DNA from: Zooshikella harenae
GTDB taxonomy: Bacteria > Pseudomonadota > Gammaproteobacteria > Pseudomonadales > Zooshikellaceae
Assembly: GCF_018837975.1 (NCBI RefSeq)
Contig: NZ_JAGSOY010000034.1
Location: forward strand, 1-53,314
Length of the DNA stretch: 53,314 bases
Reading direction: 5' to 3'
The notes beneath the pieces are model-generated. The model ran no database searches. It saw only the letters and a list, made by a program, of their open reading frames with translations, and was not told where the DNA came from. Both the position numbers and the translations under genes were made by a program. Shown here piece after piece: positions 37,022 through 47,500 of the stretch. How positions within the stretch are numbered: position 1 is the stretch's first letter; each line of letters begins with the position of its first letter.

Positions 37022-39067
37022 TTATTTATATAAAAGAAGTGTAGCGTGACCAGTAGCGCCTTTCTGCATGCAAATATCAAAAGGGATAGATGATGATTGT
37101 GAGCCTGTAAGCGTTTTTTGGTAGTTTTGTTGATGAGAGTAATCAGTGTAGTTCAATTTAATTTGATATGAAGTAAAGTTGGGGTTGATATTATTGAAAC
37201 TATACCTTCGACATGATGACTCACGTTTACATTTTGAAGTGACACAATTAAGAGGTTGTAAAGGTAATTCATATCGTTTGGGCCAAATATCACTTGATCC
37301 CTCTAATAAAATATTTGCATTTCCTGATGCAGACTTTTGAAAACACTGGTTAACACTGACTTGAGTTGATCCTAGTGGCTTATAACCTTGATGAGTTTTG
37401 GTGATTGTTTGACCTCTTAAGTGTCTAGGAAATTGTACTTGATATTGGATGTTAACTTTGTAATCACTTGCTTCTGGCTGAAGGTTGTTAAATGTAAAAT
37501 TTTTACAATATTGCTCGGCTTTACAGGTTCTTGTTACGCAACCCAGAGGGTAAAATCTAATTAACTGTTGCTGGGGCCATAGCTTAGTAAAAAGCCCTTT
37601 ATTGTCTAGTTCATGAGGCCATGTTGCGTCAGGTCCATGTAATATGAGCTTGGCACTACCGCCGCCCAGTGAACAGTGTTGAAAAGTAATATTTTCGGCA
37701 TTGGCTGCCTTTTGCCCTTTAATGACTCTGGAAAATTGTTGCTGGTTGTTAGACCAGTTCAGTATGATTGAATAGCTGGAAGGTTCAGTAGGGAGCTTAT
37801 CAAAGGTCCATAATTGGCAGTGAGAAGAGGCATTCAGTGACTGATTGAAAACACCGTATGGTAGTTCTTTTGCGCTTCTAACACACGAAAACTGTTGATT
37901 CTCACGACCATAAAAAGATTCTTTTAAGGGATAAAGTGCCCAGCCGTTATTACATCCACAGTACAATTTTCCATAAAGAGTAATTGCTTCAGCAGGAAAT
38001 AGTATCGTGTGAATCGTATTTTTATTTAATGAGCAGAGTCCAGCTAAACTTCCTGTAGGTAAGTCATTAATATTACTACCAATCAAACCTGCTTCACCAC
38101 GATCACCTTGTTTTCCTTTTGGTCCTTGCTTTCCAATTTCACCTTGGATTCCTTGAGTTCCCCTGGGTCCAGGATCGCCATCAGGACCAGGTTTACTGTC
38201 TTGCCCCGAATTTCCTTGTTTCCCTGGAGTGCCCTGATCACCTTGAGCACCTGGTTTACCTTGTGTGCCTTGATTACCTGCAGGGCCTTGATTGCCTTTT
38301 TCACCAACAGGGCCTATTTGACCTTGTTTACCTACTTCACCCTGTTTTCCTTGCTTACCTCTTAAACCTTTTGGGCCTAAAGCTTGCTGCCAACATAGCT
38401 CTTTTTTTTGGAATAGGCATAGTGTTTCATAATATGAAAAAGCTTTATTAGCAAAATATAAATCATCAATTAGACCAGTATATTGGTTTCCTAATAAAAT
38501 CCCGTTTAAAGATGAAGTTGTATGACTAATAGAGGGGGCAGTATTAGTTTGCTCAAATAATACTGGCTGTCCGTTGATACTTAAATAAATTTTTCTGCCA
38601 GTTTTTGTAAAGCTAGCATTTATGTGAGTCCATTGGTTAAACTCAAATTTTTGTTGGGAAACCAGAGTTTTACTTTCATTAACTAATGTTAGATAAATGT
38701 GTTGTTTTTTGTATGAAAAAAGATGATTTGGAATTGCTTTTTCTTGCATGAAGTGATGATTCAAGAGAGCAAATTCTTGTTCTGTAGACTTATACCAAAA
38801 TGCGATGGAGTATTCGGTTTGTTCAATCCATGATTCAGGTATTTGTATAAAGTTATTCTGGTCAAGTTGTAGCGACTTTCCATAAATACTATCGTTGGAT
38901 AAATTAATATTAGATAGGCTTATCGCTTTATTATTATTTGTGTCATTTAAGATGGCACCATCACCTGCCTGATCAAATGTCCATCGAGAATATGGGTTAT
39001 CTTCAGCGTTAGTCAAGGAGGTAGCTAGTAAAAAATAACTAAGAACTATAGTTTTTGTTGTCTTCAT
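37022..39067 (-). CDS. secreted collagen-like protein with LamG-like domain and three C-terminal Cys modules
   Basis: 681 residues. A signal peptide (1-21) is followed by a LamG/concanavalin-like beta-sandwich (about 25-215, with SIAFWYKS, QWTHINASF and GLIDDLYFANKAFSYYETLC). A Gly-X-Y stretch follows (231-332, about 34 triplets) that can form a triple helix. It is broken once where Ser replaces Gly in GQDSKPGPDG. The Y position is rich in Gln and Lys and the X position in Pro and charged residues. Then comes a small module shared by the cluster, LPTGSLAGLC...CGCNNGW (336-376). Three related modules of 60-100 residues (417-681) end the protein. It has no LPxTG or membrane anchor. Probably secreted or surface-associated; function unknown. 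Confidence 0.85.
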   Translation of the reverse strand: MKTTKTIVLSYFLLATSLTNAEDNPYSRWTFDQAGDGAILNDTNNNKAISLSNINLSNDSIYGKSLQLDQNNFIQIPESWIEQTEYSIAFWYKSTEQEFALLNHHFMQEKAIPNHLFSYKKQHIYLTLVNESKTLVSQQKFEFNQWTHINASFTKTGRKIYLSINGQPVLFEQTNTAPSISHTTSSLNGILLGNQYTGLIDDLYFANKAFSYYETLCLFQKKELCWQQALGPKGLRGKQGKQGEVGKQGQIGPVGEKGNQGPAGNQGTQGKPGAQGDQGTPGKQGNSGQDSKPGPDGDPGPRGTQGIQGEIGKQGPKGKQGDRGEAGLIGSNINDLPTGSLAGLCSLNKNTIHTILFPAEAITLYGKLYCGCNNGWALYPLKESFYGRENQQFSCVRSAKELPYGVFNQSLNASSHCQLWTFDKLPTEPSSYSIILNWSNNQQQFSRVIKGQKAANAENITFQHCSLGGGSAKLILHGPDATWPHELDNKGLFTKLWPQQQLIRFYPLGCVTRTCKAEQYCKNFTFNNLQPEASDYKVNIQYQVQFPRHLRGQTITKTHQGYKPLGSTQVSVNQCFQKSASGNANILLEGSSDIWPKRYELPLQPLNCVTSKCKRESSCRRYSFNNINPNFTSYQIKLNYTDYSHQQNYQKTLTGSQSSSIPFDICMQKGATGHATLLLYK

Positions 39068-39136
39068 ATTTGCTATACACGGTGTTCCTGAAAAACTTAC
39101 AAAGATTTTGCAATGGAAGTTATATTTTTCTTTAGT

Positions 39137-39171
39137 GATTCATGGTAAGGATTTTCTCCTTACCATGAATC
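39137..39171 (-). terminator. strong stem-loop between two collagen-like genes
   Basis: GATTCATGGTAAGGA (39137-39151) and TCCTTACCATGAATC (39157-39171) are perfect 15-base arms with a 5-base loop. They lie 39 bases past the stop of the gene at 39210. It probably ends the transcript of the three upstream genes, or reduces expression of the fourth. Confidence 0.65.
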
Positions 39172-39209
39172 TTTTATCGCTCTGGCCTAATACTAAAATC
39201 AGTGGACTA

Positions 39210-40562
39210 TTAATTTAATAGTATTAGATTAATAGCTGGAATTAATGCTGGAGTCCAACGTCCTTCTTGATAAGGTGTAGACAGCTTCCATGTGTATGAA
39301 CCAGATGATTTTAAGCAGGTCCCTTGTGTTGTACCTCTACTGGCGATAAAGGTCCATCCTTCAACACAACCACATTGGCCTTCTTTTATTATTGCGGGTT
39401 CTAGTAGCCGGAATGGCTTACCTTGGTAAAGCCAACAGTAGCCCGCTGTTGCTCCATTAGGAAGGTCGGCAAATGTTTGAGGAAGTGCCCCTTTAGGGCC
39501 TTTTTCACCTTTAATTCCGGGTAAACCAGTTTCACCTTTAGTACCTTTCGGTCCTCGGTCGCCTGGAGGTCCTTGTTTACCTTTAATACCTTTGGATGAG
39601 TTACTACCATCTGACCCATCAATACCTGCTATTCCATCAGGACCTTTTTTGCCAGGCTCTCCTTGCTCTCCTGCATCGCCTTGTGGTCCATCTTCCCCTT
39701 GAGGTCCCTGTTCGCCTTTTTCACCCGGTTTACCTGGTTTGCCTTGATCACCTTGTTCTCCAGGTTCTCCCATAATACCAGGAGAGCCAGGTAATGCTTC
39801 AGTGACACAGGTGTTTGCATGATTAAATGAAAAATATAAGCATAATGTTTCTGCATAAATCAGTGGTCTGGCATAAACACGAACTTCATCTATTTCACCA
39901 TTAAAAGGCGCTAATAATCCTTGAGTGTCGCCACCCACTGTAAATGGGCCTGCATGATGACTTTGTTTAAAAGTCATCCTATTGAACTCGCCTTCATCAG
40001 TTAAAGGTACAATAGCACCATTTAATGACAATGATACTGGCTTTTGGTCTTTAGCATCAATATTGACTGTTAGCAGCTGCCAGTCTGATCGTGTGTTTAC
40101 TTTCGAAAGGGAAGTGGCTACATAATTAGAGCGAGGGTTACCTTCTGCTTGTATTTTGATTTTAATGATGCCTGATGAAGTTAAGATAACCTGAATTTGT
40201 CGTGAACTTTCTTCGTATTCATAGTGTTCACTAAAAAGGACTTCATCTGCTGTGTTACTATTAATCAGTTTAAACCAAACAGATAAACCTAAACCATCTC
40301 TTAGTAACCAATCATTTCGCTTAGGCAGCACAAGTGGATCACTGTTAACCACAAATGAAGCGCCAGATTGTCCTGCTGCATTAAAGTGACTATCAGAAAG
40401 ATTATTAACAGTAGCTTGCCATGGGTTATATGCCTGGCTATTTAATACTTGATCACTTGAGTAATTATCAAAGGACCAATAACCTTGTAAGTTCGCAGCA
40501 AAACTCATGGGAGATGATGCTAAAGCACTTAATACTAAAGGGCAGATTATTTTTTGTTTCAT
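39210..40562 (-). CDS. secreted collagen-like protein with LamG-like domain
   Basis: 450 residues. I use the ATG at 40562 (MKQKIICPLV), which starts a signal peptide (1-22) and is preceded by GGAGAGAG. It overlaps the upstream gene's stop as ATGA, indicating translational coupling; an in-frame start nine codons earlier is less likely. The LamG-like part (about 24-235, GLSVWFKLI, GEIDEVRVYARPLIYAETLC) precedes Gly-X-Y (259-358), interrupted once at SNSSKG. The shared LPNGATAGYC...CGCVEGW module follows, and the protein ends shortly after without the large C-terminal Cys modules found in the genes on either side. Confidence 0.85.
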   Translation of the reverse strand: MKQKIICPLVLSALASSPMSFAANLQGYWSFDNYSSDQVLNSQAYNPWQATVNNLSDSHFNAAGQSGASFVVNSDPLVLPKRNDWLLRDGLGLSVWFKLINSNTADEVLFSEHYEYEESSRQIQVILTSSGIIKIKIQAEGNPRSNYVATSLSKVNTRSDWQLLTVNIDAKDQKPVSLSLNGAIVPLTDEGEFNRMTFKQSHHAGPFTVGGDTQGLLAPFNGEIDEVRVYARPLIYAETLCLYFSFNHANTCVTEALPGSPGIMGEPGEQGDQGKPGKPGEKGEQGPQGEDGPQGDAGEQGEPGKKGPDGIAGIDGSDGSNSSKGIKGKQGPPGDRGPKGTKGETGLPGIKGEKGPKGALPQTFADLPNGATAGYCWLYQGKPFRLLEPAIIKEGQCGCVEGWTFIASRGTTQGTCLKSSGSYTWKLSTPYQEGRWTPALIPAINLILLN

Positions 40563-42397
40563 TTCTCTCTCCACGCCATCCATCCCCAATAACCCCAGAG
40601 GTCCTGTTCTTGCCAGCCACGAATAGGTCCCAACATTTTAATGCCGGCGGCACCACCTTGATGGGCACAGTGGTGGATGGTCACACTAGTTTGTCCGGCG
40701 GGTTTGTGTCCTCTTTTGACGCGATATTCCCACCGATGATCATACCAATGAATTTTGATTTCATAAGCGCTGGCTTCGGGGTGAAAACCACTGAAAGTCC
40801 AATTACGGCAGTTTGAGCTACCACCACCGCCTATACTGAGTGTCTTATACTGAGGCCATAAGATTAAGTGTCCATTGTCTCCTGTGTCCTGATTTGGCCA
40901 TCCATCATAGGGGCCATGAAGTGTAAGGGTTGAAGACCCGCCTTTTTGTGGACAGTGATTAAATGTAATACTGGTTTGTCCTTCTGGTTTCGTATTTTTG
41001 ATAGTACGGTGTTGGACCCCTTTACGTGATTGCCAATTAATATTTAACGTATAACTTGACGCTTCTGATGGTAAACCACTATAAGTCCAATCTTGGCAAT
41101 TGTTTAGCGTAGTGCCAGGCATTGTTTGTGAAGCTGCATAATAAGGTAGTGGGCTTGCATCTTTTAGGCATGTAAAGTGACTGATACCTGACTCACCAAA
41201 TAACCCAGTAAGGGGAACAGCTTCCCATCCGGCTTCACAAGAACAGATATTTTTGCCACCCTGTTGCAGTGTCATCGCAGGAGTTTCAACAGCAATAACT
41301 TGATTCTTATTGATTAAACAAGAGCCTGCTGTTGTATTTTTAGGTAATGCTAGAATAGTTTGTCCTTTTAAACCCGTGTCACCACGCTCACCTTTTTCAC
41401 CGTTAGGGCCTTTATCTCCTGGATCTCCTTGTTGACCTCTAGAGCCTTGTGGTCCGGGATCACCATCAGAGCCAGGTTTGCTATCTTGACCTGGCTGACC
41501 TTGTTTTCCTGGAGAGCCTTGTTCACCTTGCGGACCTGTTTTACCTTGAGGACCAGCATTACCTACAGGTCCTTGTTTACCTACAATTCCAGCTGCGCCT
41601 TTCGCGCCTGTTTCTCCTTCTTTACCTTTTTTTCCTGGAATACCACGAGCGCCTTTAGGGCCTTCAGCGAATTGCCAACAGTCTTCGCCTTGATTAAAAA
41701 GACATTGATTTTCGAAAAAGGAAAGCGTGCGATCATAAATACTTAGTTGATCTAATAAGCCACTAAAATTTTTAATCGTATCATCTGTCGATAAGCCAAT
41801 TTCAATGGCACTATCGTTTTTTATTTGTGTGCCACTGAATTGGCTTGAATCAATTTTTTTATTGAATAAAACAGGACGACCATTAATAGTGATATGTATA
41901 GGTTGTGGCTGCCCTTCATCAAAAGAAATGGTGAAATACTGCCAGCTTTGTAAATCAGTAATAGTGGTGCTTTGTACTTTAAGGGTTATTCCCTGGTTCG
42001 ACTTAAGCATTAATTCCAAAGCATTGTTTATAATTTGGAGTTGATAGCCGACTTGAGTTTCATGATTCATTTTACGAATCAATGAAAATGTTTGCGTAGC
42101 ATCAGGCTTAAACCAAAAACTCACGGCATGTGAATTTTCACCTAACCAACTATTGGGAATAACCAACGAAGTTAATTCTTGGTTAAATCTAAGAGATTTA
42201 TTACGCTTTCCTTCCTCTACAAGTAAAGCATTTTCAGGCAACTGTAAATTATATGCATTACTGCTTTGGTCTATAATTTGTTGTGTTTCAATTTTATCGA
42301 ATTCCCATAAGCCTACAGGTTTTTGCTGAGCACTCACGGGAAGAATGGCTGTGGTACAACTTAAAAATAAAAGTGTACTAAGTGTATTTATTCGCAT
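40559..42397 (-). CDS. secreted collagen-like protein with LamG-like domain and two C-terminal Cys modules
   Basis: 612 residues. A signal peptide (1-24, cut near SAQ) is followed by a LamG-like domain (about 28-235, AVSFWFKPDA, SWQYFTISF, GLLDQLSIYDRTLSFFENQC). Gly-X-Y repeats (246-346) show the same interruption motif, GQDSKPGSDG, as the gene at 37022. The shared module LPKNTTAGSC...CSCEAGW (351-391) follows. Two C-terminal modules (434-525 and 530-612) share W-T-[FY]-x-G, PEAS-x-Y and HC-x3-GG. It lies between the other cluster genes with a 4-base overlap downstream and 70 bases upstream, so one transcript is likely. Confidence 0.85.
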   Translation of the reverse strand: MRINTLSTLLFLSCTTAILPVSAQQKPVGLWEFDKIETQQIIDQSSNAYNLQLPENALLVEEGKRNKSLRFNQELTSLVIPNSWLGENSHAVSFWFKPDATQTFSLIRKMNHETQVGYQLQIINNALELMLKSNQGITLKVQSTTITDLQSWQYFTISFDEGQPQPIHITINGRPVLFNKKIDSSQFSGTQIKNDSAIEIGLSTDDTIKNFSGLLDQLSIYDRTLSFFENQCLFNQGEDCWQFAEGPKGARGIPGKKGKEGETGAKGAAGIVGKQGPVGNAGPQGKTGPQGEQGSPGKQGQPGQDSKPGSDGDPGPQGSRGQQGDPGDKGPNGEKGERGDTGLKGQTILALPKNTTAGSCLINKNQVIAVETPAMTLQQGGKNICSCEAGWEAVPLTGLFGESGISHFTCLKDASPLPYYAASQTMPGTTLNNCQDWTYSGLPSEASSYTLNINWQSRKGVQHRTIKNTKPEGQTSITFNHCPQKGGSSTLTLHGPYDGWPNQDTGDNGHLILWPQYKTLSIGGGGSSNCRNWTFSGFHPEASAYEIKIHWYDHRWEYRVKRGHKPAGQTSVTIHHCAHQGGAAGIKMLGPIRGWQEQDLWGYWGWMAWREK

Positions 42398-42467
42398 CTT
42401 TTAAAAACTCATTCACTGTTCTTTTGTGCTTAACATAATTATTTCAAGCATTTTTATAAGCTGATAA

Positions 42468-43763
42468 TTAGTTTTTAATACACCATGAGGCATTAACATC
42501 TCCCACTCGCGTCCAGCCTGATGCACAGCTGCAGGCATTTAAGTACTCGTTATTATGGCGATAGGTGTAGGTTGACGCTGCAGTGCCATAATGCAATGTA
42601 ATGGTTTGGTTAGCTTTATTTATTTGACAAAAACCTGATAAAGATCCTTTAGGTAAATCCTGGTAGGAATCCGCAATAGGGCCAGCATCACCTCTTGGCC
42701 CTGGCTCACCTTGTGGACCTCTCACACCAGGTAAACCTTGTTTGCCAACGGGTCCTTTTGGACCTGTTTTACCTACACCTGGTTGGCCTTCTAATCCTGG
42801 CAGTCCTGATTTTCCTTGTGGCCCTTGTGGTCCAGTTTCACCTTGAGGGCCTTGAGGGCCTCGTTCCCCTGGCTCGCCTGGCTGTCCTTGCTTACCTCGG
42901 GGGCCTTGTTCGCCTTTAGGACCTTGGGGACCTTTGACTCCTTTTTCACCTTGTGGGCCTTGTTGGATAGGAATGAGGCAGTTTAAACCCAACTGGCTTA
43001 AGCAGTATGACTCCACAGGATTAATAATGTTTTGAAATAAATAGACCTCGTCAATTTTTCCTTGAAAATTTTCAGGTGGAGTCATTACAGTGTTCGAATC
43101 AAATAAAGAAGGATCAACATAACCAATATTAAAGGTTGATGTTGACTGATGTGTTGGCAATCTAATTAATGAGTTGTCGATACTTTCGAGGTTGTTTTCA
43201 AAACCATTAACTGTCATTAGGATGGATTGCAAAGATACTCCGGTATTATAGCCTATACTTATGTGCTGCCATTTGCCGGGCTCAATTTTCTGTTTGCTCT
43301 TTATGTGGAGTGAATTAACGTCATTATCAACGACTACAACATTTATAAATAACTCTTCATCTAAAAATGCAGTAACGCCAGAGCTATCTGAAGCAATGCG
43401 AGAAAAAATGCTTTGGCTTAAACCTGCTTCAGGAATATATATCCAGGCAGCAAATGCAAAGGGTTCTTCCAATGTCCAATTATCACCTACATTAAACTCC
43501 ATAGATGAGCTGCTGTCGTTAAATTGTGCAGCATAACCTTGAATGCCTTCCGCGAAAGAAATATCGCCATTTAATATTGATGAATGGTTGAACTCACTGT
43601 GGTCTCGCACATCTTTATAGTCAAATGACCAGTAACCCACTTGTTTTTTTGGCCAGTTGCCTACATTGGATGGATCGAAAGGATCATTGGCTGATGTTAT
43701 TGAAGCGCTACATAGTAAAGTGCTATAGCTTATTAACTTGCTTAATTTGCGTAAAAGACGCAT
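42468..43763 (-). CDS. secreted collagen-like protein with LamG-like domain (first gene of the cluster)
   Basis: 431 residues from the ATG at 43763. That start is preferred over upstream in-frame starts (to 43862) because it begins a signal peptide ([20 protein letters not shown]) and has AGGG eight bases upstream. The LamG-like domain spans about 30-255 ([30 protein letters not shown]). Gly-X-Y runs 269-361 and is the most Pro-rich of the four ([16 protein letters not shown]), with a register break at GVGKTG. The shared module [10 protein letters not shown]...CSCASGW closes the protein a few residues before a final Cys. It is divergent from the RHS gene. Confidence 0.85.
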   Translation of the reverse strand: MRLLRKLSKLISYSTLLCSASITSANDPFDPSNVGNWPKKQVGYWSFDYKDVRDHSEFNHSSILNGDISFAEGIQGYAAQFNDSSSSMEFNVGDNWTLEEPFAFAAWIYIPEAGLSQSIFSRIASDSSGVTAFLDEELFINVVVVDNDVNSLHIKSKQKIEPGKWQHISIGYNTGVSLQSILMTVNGFENNLESIDNSLIRLPTHQSTSTFNIGYVDPSLFDSNTVMTPPENFQGKIDEVYLFQNIINPVESYCLSQLGLNCLIPIQQGPQGEKGVKGPQGPKGEQGPRGKQGQPGEPGERGPQGPQGETGPQGPQGKSGLPGLEGQPGVGKTGPKGPVGKQGLPGVRGPQGEPGPRGDAGPIADSYQDLPKGSLSGFCQINKANQTITLHYGTAASTYTYRHNNEYLNACSCASGWTRVGDVNASWCIKN

Positions 43764-44548
43764 ACACAAAACCCTGGTAGTTGCAAAAGTTTTAACAGTT
43801 ATAAGGCGCTTTGTATTCTTCATATTCATAGATTTACTGAGATATGTTATGAAGGAAAACACCTAAACATAGTGAAATCATAAAATAATGAAGTGTTCAA
43901 AGGACATTGATCTAGTGTGTATTCAAGGTTTATGTGCAAATGAGAATTACACATCTTACACTTTAATGAGAGTTTAAGTGTTGATCTAACAACGGTGTGA
44001 TTATTTTTCAGTGAGTGGCAGGTTGGTATGATACCTGATTCTAAATTTGTTGCAATTCTATACAACGCTATACAACAAGAAGTGCCTGTGGAACTAAAGT
44101 TGCTGAGGATATTTTTTACCAGTTATCTTCTTATATACCCCGTTTATCTTGTGATTTTATTAAACTATTTAGTTAGGAGGTGTCAGTAAGATCATGATTA
44201 ATAAGGATATTATTTTTATACTTGAGTTTGTTGTGTAAAAAATAAACAAAAATAACATTGAACAAAATTCTATAAACAATGGATATATAAAATAAGTAAG
44301 TGAAGTTTTTGTAAGACATGATACGACTGTGCTAGATGATTGTGTTTTAACAACTGTATTGTGTTTTTATTTGGCAGTGTTTGGTATTAATTAAGATGGC
44401 AAATATTTTCATAGATTAGGGTTATACCCATTCATGAATGATTTTTTCGTTTTTGATGTTTTACCCATCTTTAATTAAAAAAATAACGTGCTGATAAGCA
44501 AACAGCATACGTTGCTGTCACCAATTACCTTTGTGAGAAAAGACTTTT
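43764..44548. promoter_or_regulatory. 785-base divergent control region between collagen-like cluster and RHS gene
   Basis: No gene is recognised. The region is AT-rich and should contain the promoters of both divergent units. Visible elements are a perfect 12-base palindrome CATTCATGAATG (44429-44440), and a short tandem CTATACAACG/CTATACAACA near 44060-44080. The region is long for a simple promoter pair, so a small RNA or multiple regulator sites are possible. Confidence 0.35.
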
Positions 44549-47500
44549 ATGGTTGCGTTAGTATCTGGATCTAATCTTGGGTTATTTAATCATTTAGTAC
44601 TAGGAAATGGGGCTGGTAGTAAAGTAGGTCAGGGTAATAATCAAGTCTTTCTTAATGCCGCAACGGGTAACCTGATTTTACAACAACATTCGGACGAGCT
44701 TTCTGCATTAGGTCTGGATACTCAGCTAACACAAACCTATAACAGTCAGGGGCAGCATAACGATGCACGCAATCAATCCTGGTTGCTGAATCAGCACCGC
44801 TATTTAACAGACCTCCCAGAAAAAGTCGCTGAGGGAAGTAAGTTACGTCGAGCAAATGGTGATGGCAGCTTTAGTGAGTACCACTTTGATAGTGAAAAAC
44901 AAGCTTATATTTCCTCTGATGGTAGTGGCGCGCATGATCAGATTAGGTTTGATCAAGAGAAAAAACTATGGATTTGGCAAGAAGGTACTTCAGGTGTAGT
45001 AGAGCACTATAATTCAGACGGTCAGCTGGTCAGTCGAAAAGATAGAGATGGGCACCTACTGAATTTTAGTTACGAAAATAATCTGTTAAGCCGTATTACG
45101 GATGCATCAGGTCAGCAGACAATACTCAGTTATATTCAGGTATCAGGGAAAACACTGCTGAACCAAATTGCAACAAGTTATGTTAATGACCAGGGTAAAA
45201 CACAAGAAACCATTAACCAACGATTTGAATATGATCAGCAAGGAAGATTATCTGCGGTTATTATCGATCTTACACCGGAAGATAATACAATTGCTGATGG
45301 CAATATCTTTCGTACTGACTATCAATATGACGGCAACAGTTTACGCATTAAGCAAATTGAGCAGAGCGATGGTGTCATCCAACAATTTACCTATAAAAAA
45401 ATGGGCGAACAGTATCGTATTGTTCGTATTGAAGATGGTAAGGGCGTTGGATTTACTCTTGATTATAACACTACTCAGCGACTGACAACGGTCAGAAACG
45501 ATAAAGGTGAAACATCCTTTTACCGCTTTGATGAACAGGATCGTTTAACATCAATCACTCAGCCTGCAGTTAATCACCAGCGACCTGTATTGTCTTATAC
45601 CTATGATGAAGCTGGAAATATTACCTCAGTAACGGATGCTAAAAATCAGGTAACACAACGACAGTATGATGATGCAGGCAATTTACTGACTGAAATTATT
45701 GGTAATCAGGTTAATTATTTTCGCTATAACGAGAATAATCAAATAATAGCTAAGGCAAACTATACATTAGCAAAACCTGGCACTATTGATGATATAGGCC
45801 ATTTGGCAGACCTTCCTGAAAATGCTGCTATAACGAGAATGGTTTACGATCAACAAGGTCACTTGCGTTATACAATCAGTGCAGAAGGGCGTATTCAGGC
45901 TTGGGATTATAATGCTCAGGGCTTAATGGTTGAGCACAGAGTTTATTCAAACGTACAATTTTCACTGGCTGATTACACGGCTGAAAAAAATATTTCGCTT
46001 TCAGCTATTGATACTTTTTTAAATGCACAGCCACAAGCACAGTATCAAAGAACAACCAATGATTATGATGCCCGTGGTATGGTGGCACGCATTACTCAAT
46101 GGACTGGTAATCAAGCTCAGCAAAAAACACACTATATTTATAGCGCATTTGGTCAATTACTTAAAACCATCAATGATAAAGGTGTGGTAGAACAATTTAC
46201 CTATGATGGATTGGGGCGTGTACTGAGTAAAGAAAAAGCAGGCCAGCGTTTAAGTACAGTACAATATAACGATGCGCAGCAGGCGATTGTCACCACAACG
46301 GCAAATGGTTTATCGACAACGCAAGTATTTGACTCTGCTGGACGTTTAGTGACAGAGTCAACCGTCGCGACGGATGAAACCGTTACTGGAAAACAACGAC
46401 TGTTTTATGATGAAGCAGGTCGTTTAGTGGTAAAAGAAGCTGCAGATGGTGCGCGTAGCTACCTGTTTTATAATGAGGCAGGACGAAAAGCAGGCACCAT
46501 TGATGAAACGGGTAAAGTGACTCGTTTTAGTTATGATGCTAATGGTTTGCTCGTTGCGACAAGAGAATACAGTACTCGCGTTGATACTTCTGCATTAGTC
46601 GCACAAGATGGTGAAGTTAATTTAAAGCTGATGAAGCTTACGGCATGGCTACCTGCTGAATCAGCTGCAGACCGTAGCTCATATGCTATTTACGATGCAC
46701 AAGGACGAGAGCAGTATACGATTGATGCTGAAGGATTTGTCACGGAGACGATTTATAACGCTCAAGGTAAACAGGTAGCTAAACATCGTTATGAACAGCC
46801 ATTATCCAGTGAGCAGTTAACTGATGCCGCCAATTATTCCGCTGGTGATATAAATCGTCTTATTGGTAGTTATAGCTATGTACTCATGGATAATACTACC
46901 TGGACGACAGATCGGCAGCCTGATCAGCCTTATACTTATACATCAAGTGCATTACTGCAGCATAGAGAGCTACATGCTTATGAAGACGTATTGAAACTGT
47001 CTGGAGAGCGTGTAAATCGTAATCCAGTTCAGCCATACCCTGTACAAACAGGTTATGACTATACCCTAAGATCAGTGCAAAAAGCTGGCGCACAAACCCT
47101 GCAATTAGTGGGTGCGCGCACTTCTGAGCAGCCTATGGTTAAGGTCGAAGGGCAAGCTCAGCCCATTGCTTCTCCAGCAATATCCCTTGCATTAACCCGT
47201 GAAGGTGCCCTAACTAAATTAGCATCACTATCTGAAACATTTAGCGGGAATAAAAGTAATGCTGCTGACTATTGGCAAGGTGACCAGGGTTTTATAACAC
47301 TTACAGATCAGGGCTTTGATATTACACAGCCGGGTAGTAAAAACTCTGCTCGCAAGGTTACCTTAAAAAGTCAGAGATCTTATCTCACTACAAAGGGTTA
47401 TCATTTAAAAACAGATGTTAAAATAAACGATACATCTGGTTCATTAATTCTTACGGTTAACGGTGATAATGGTAAACAGCATAGAGTACGTCTAATTTCT

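Noticed and set aside
38050-42960. Open frames on both strands across the Gly-X-Y regions
   Set aside because: They arise from the repetitive GGN-rich codon pattern of the collagen-like genes and have no independent start signals or sensible composition.
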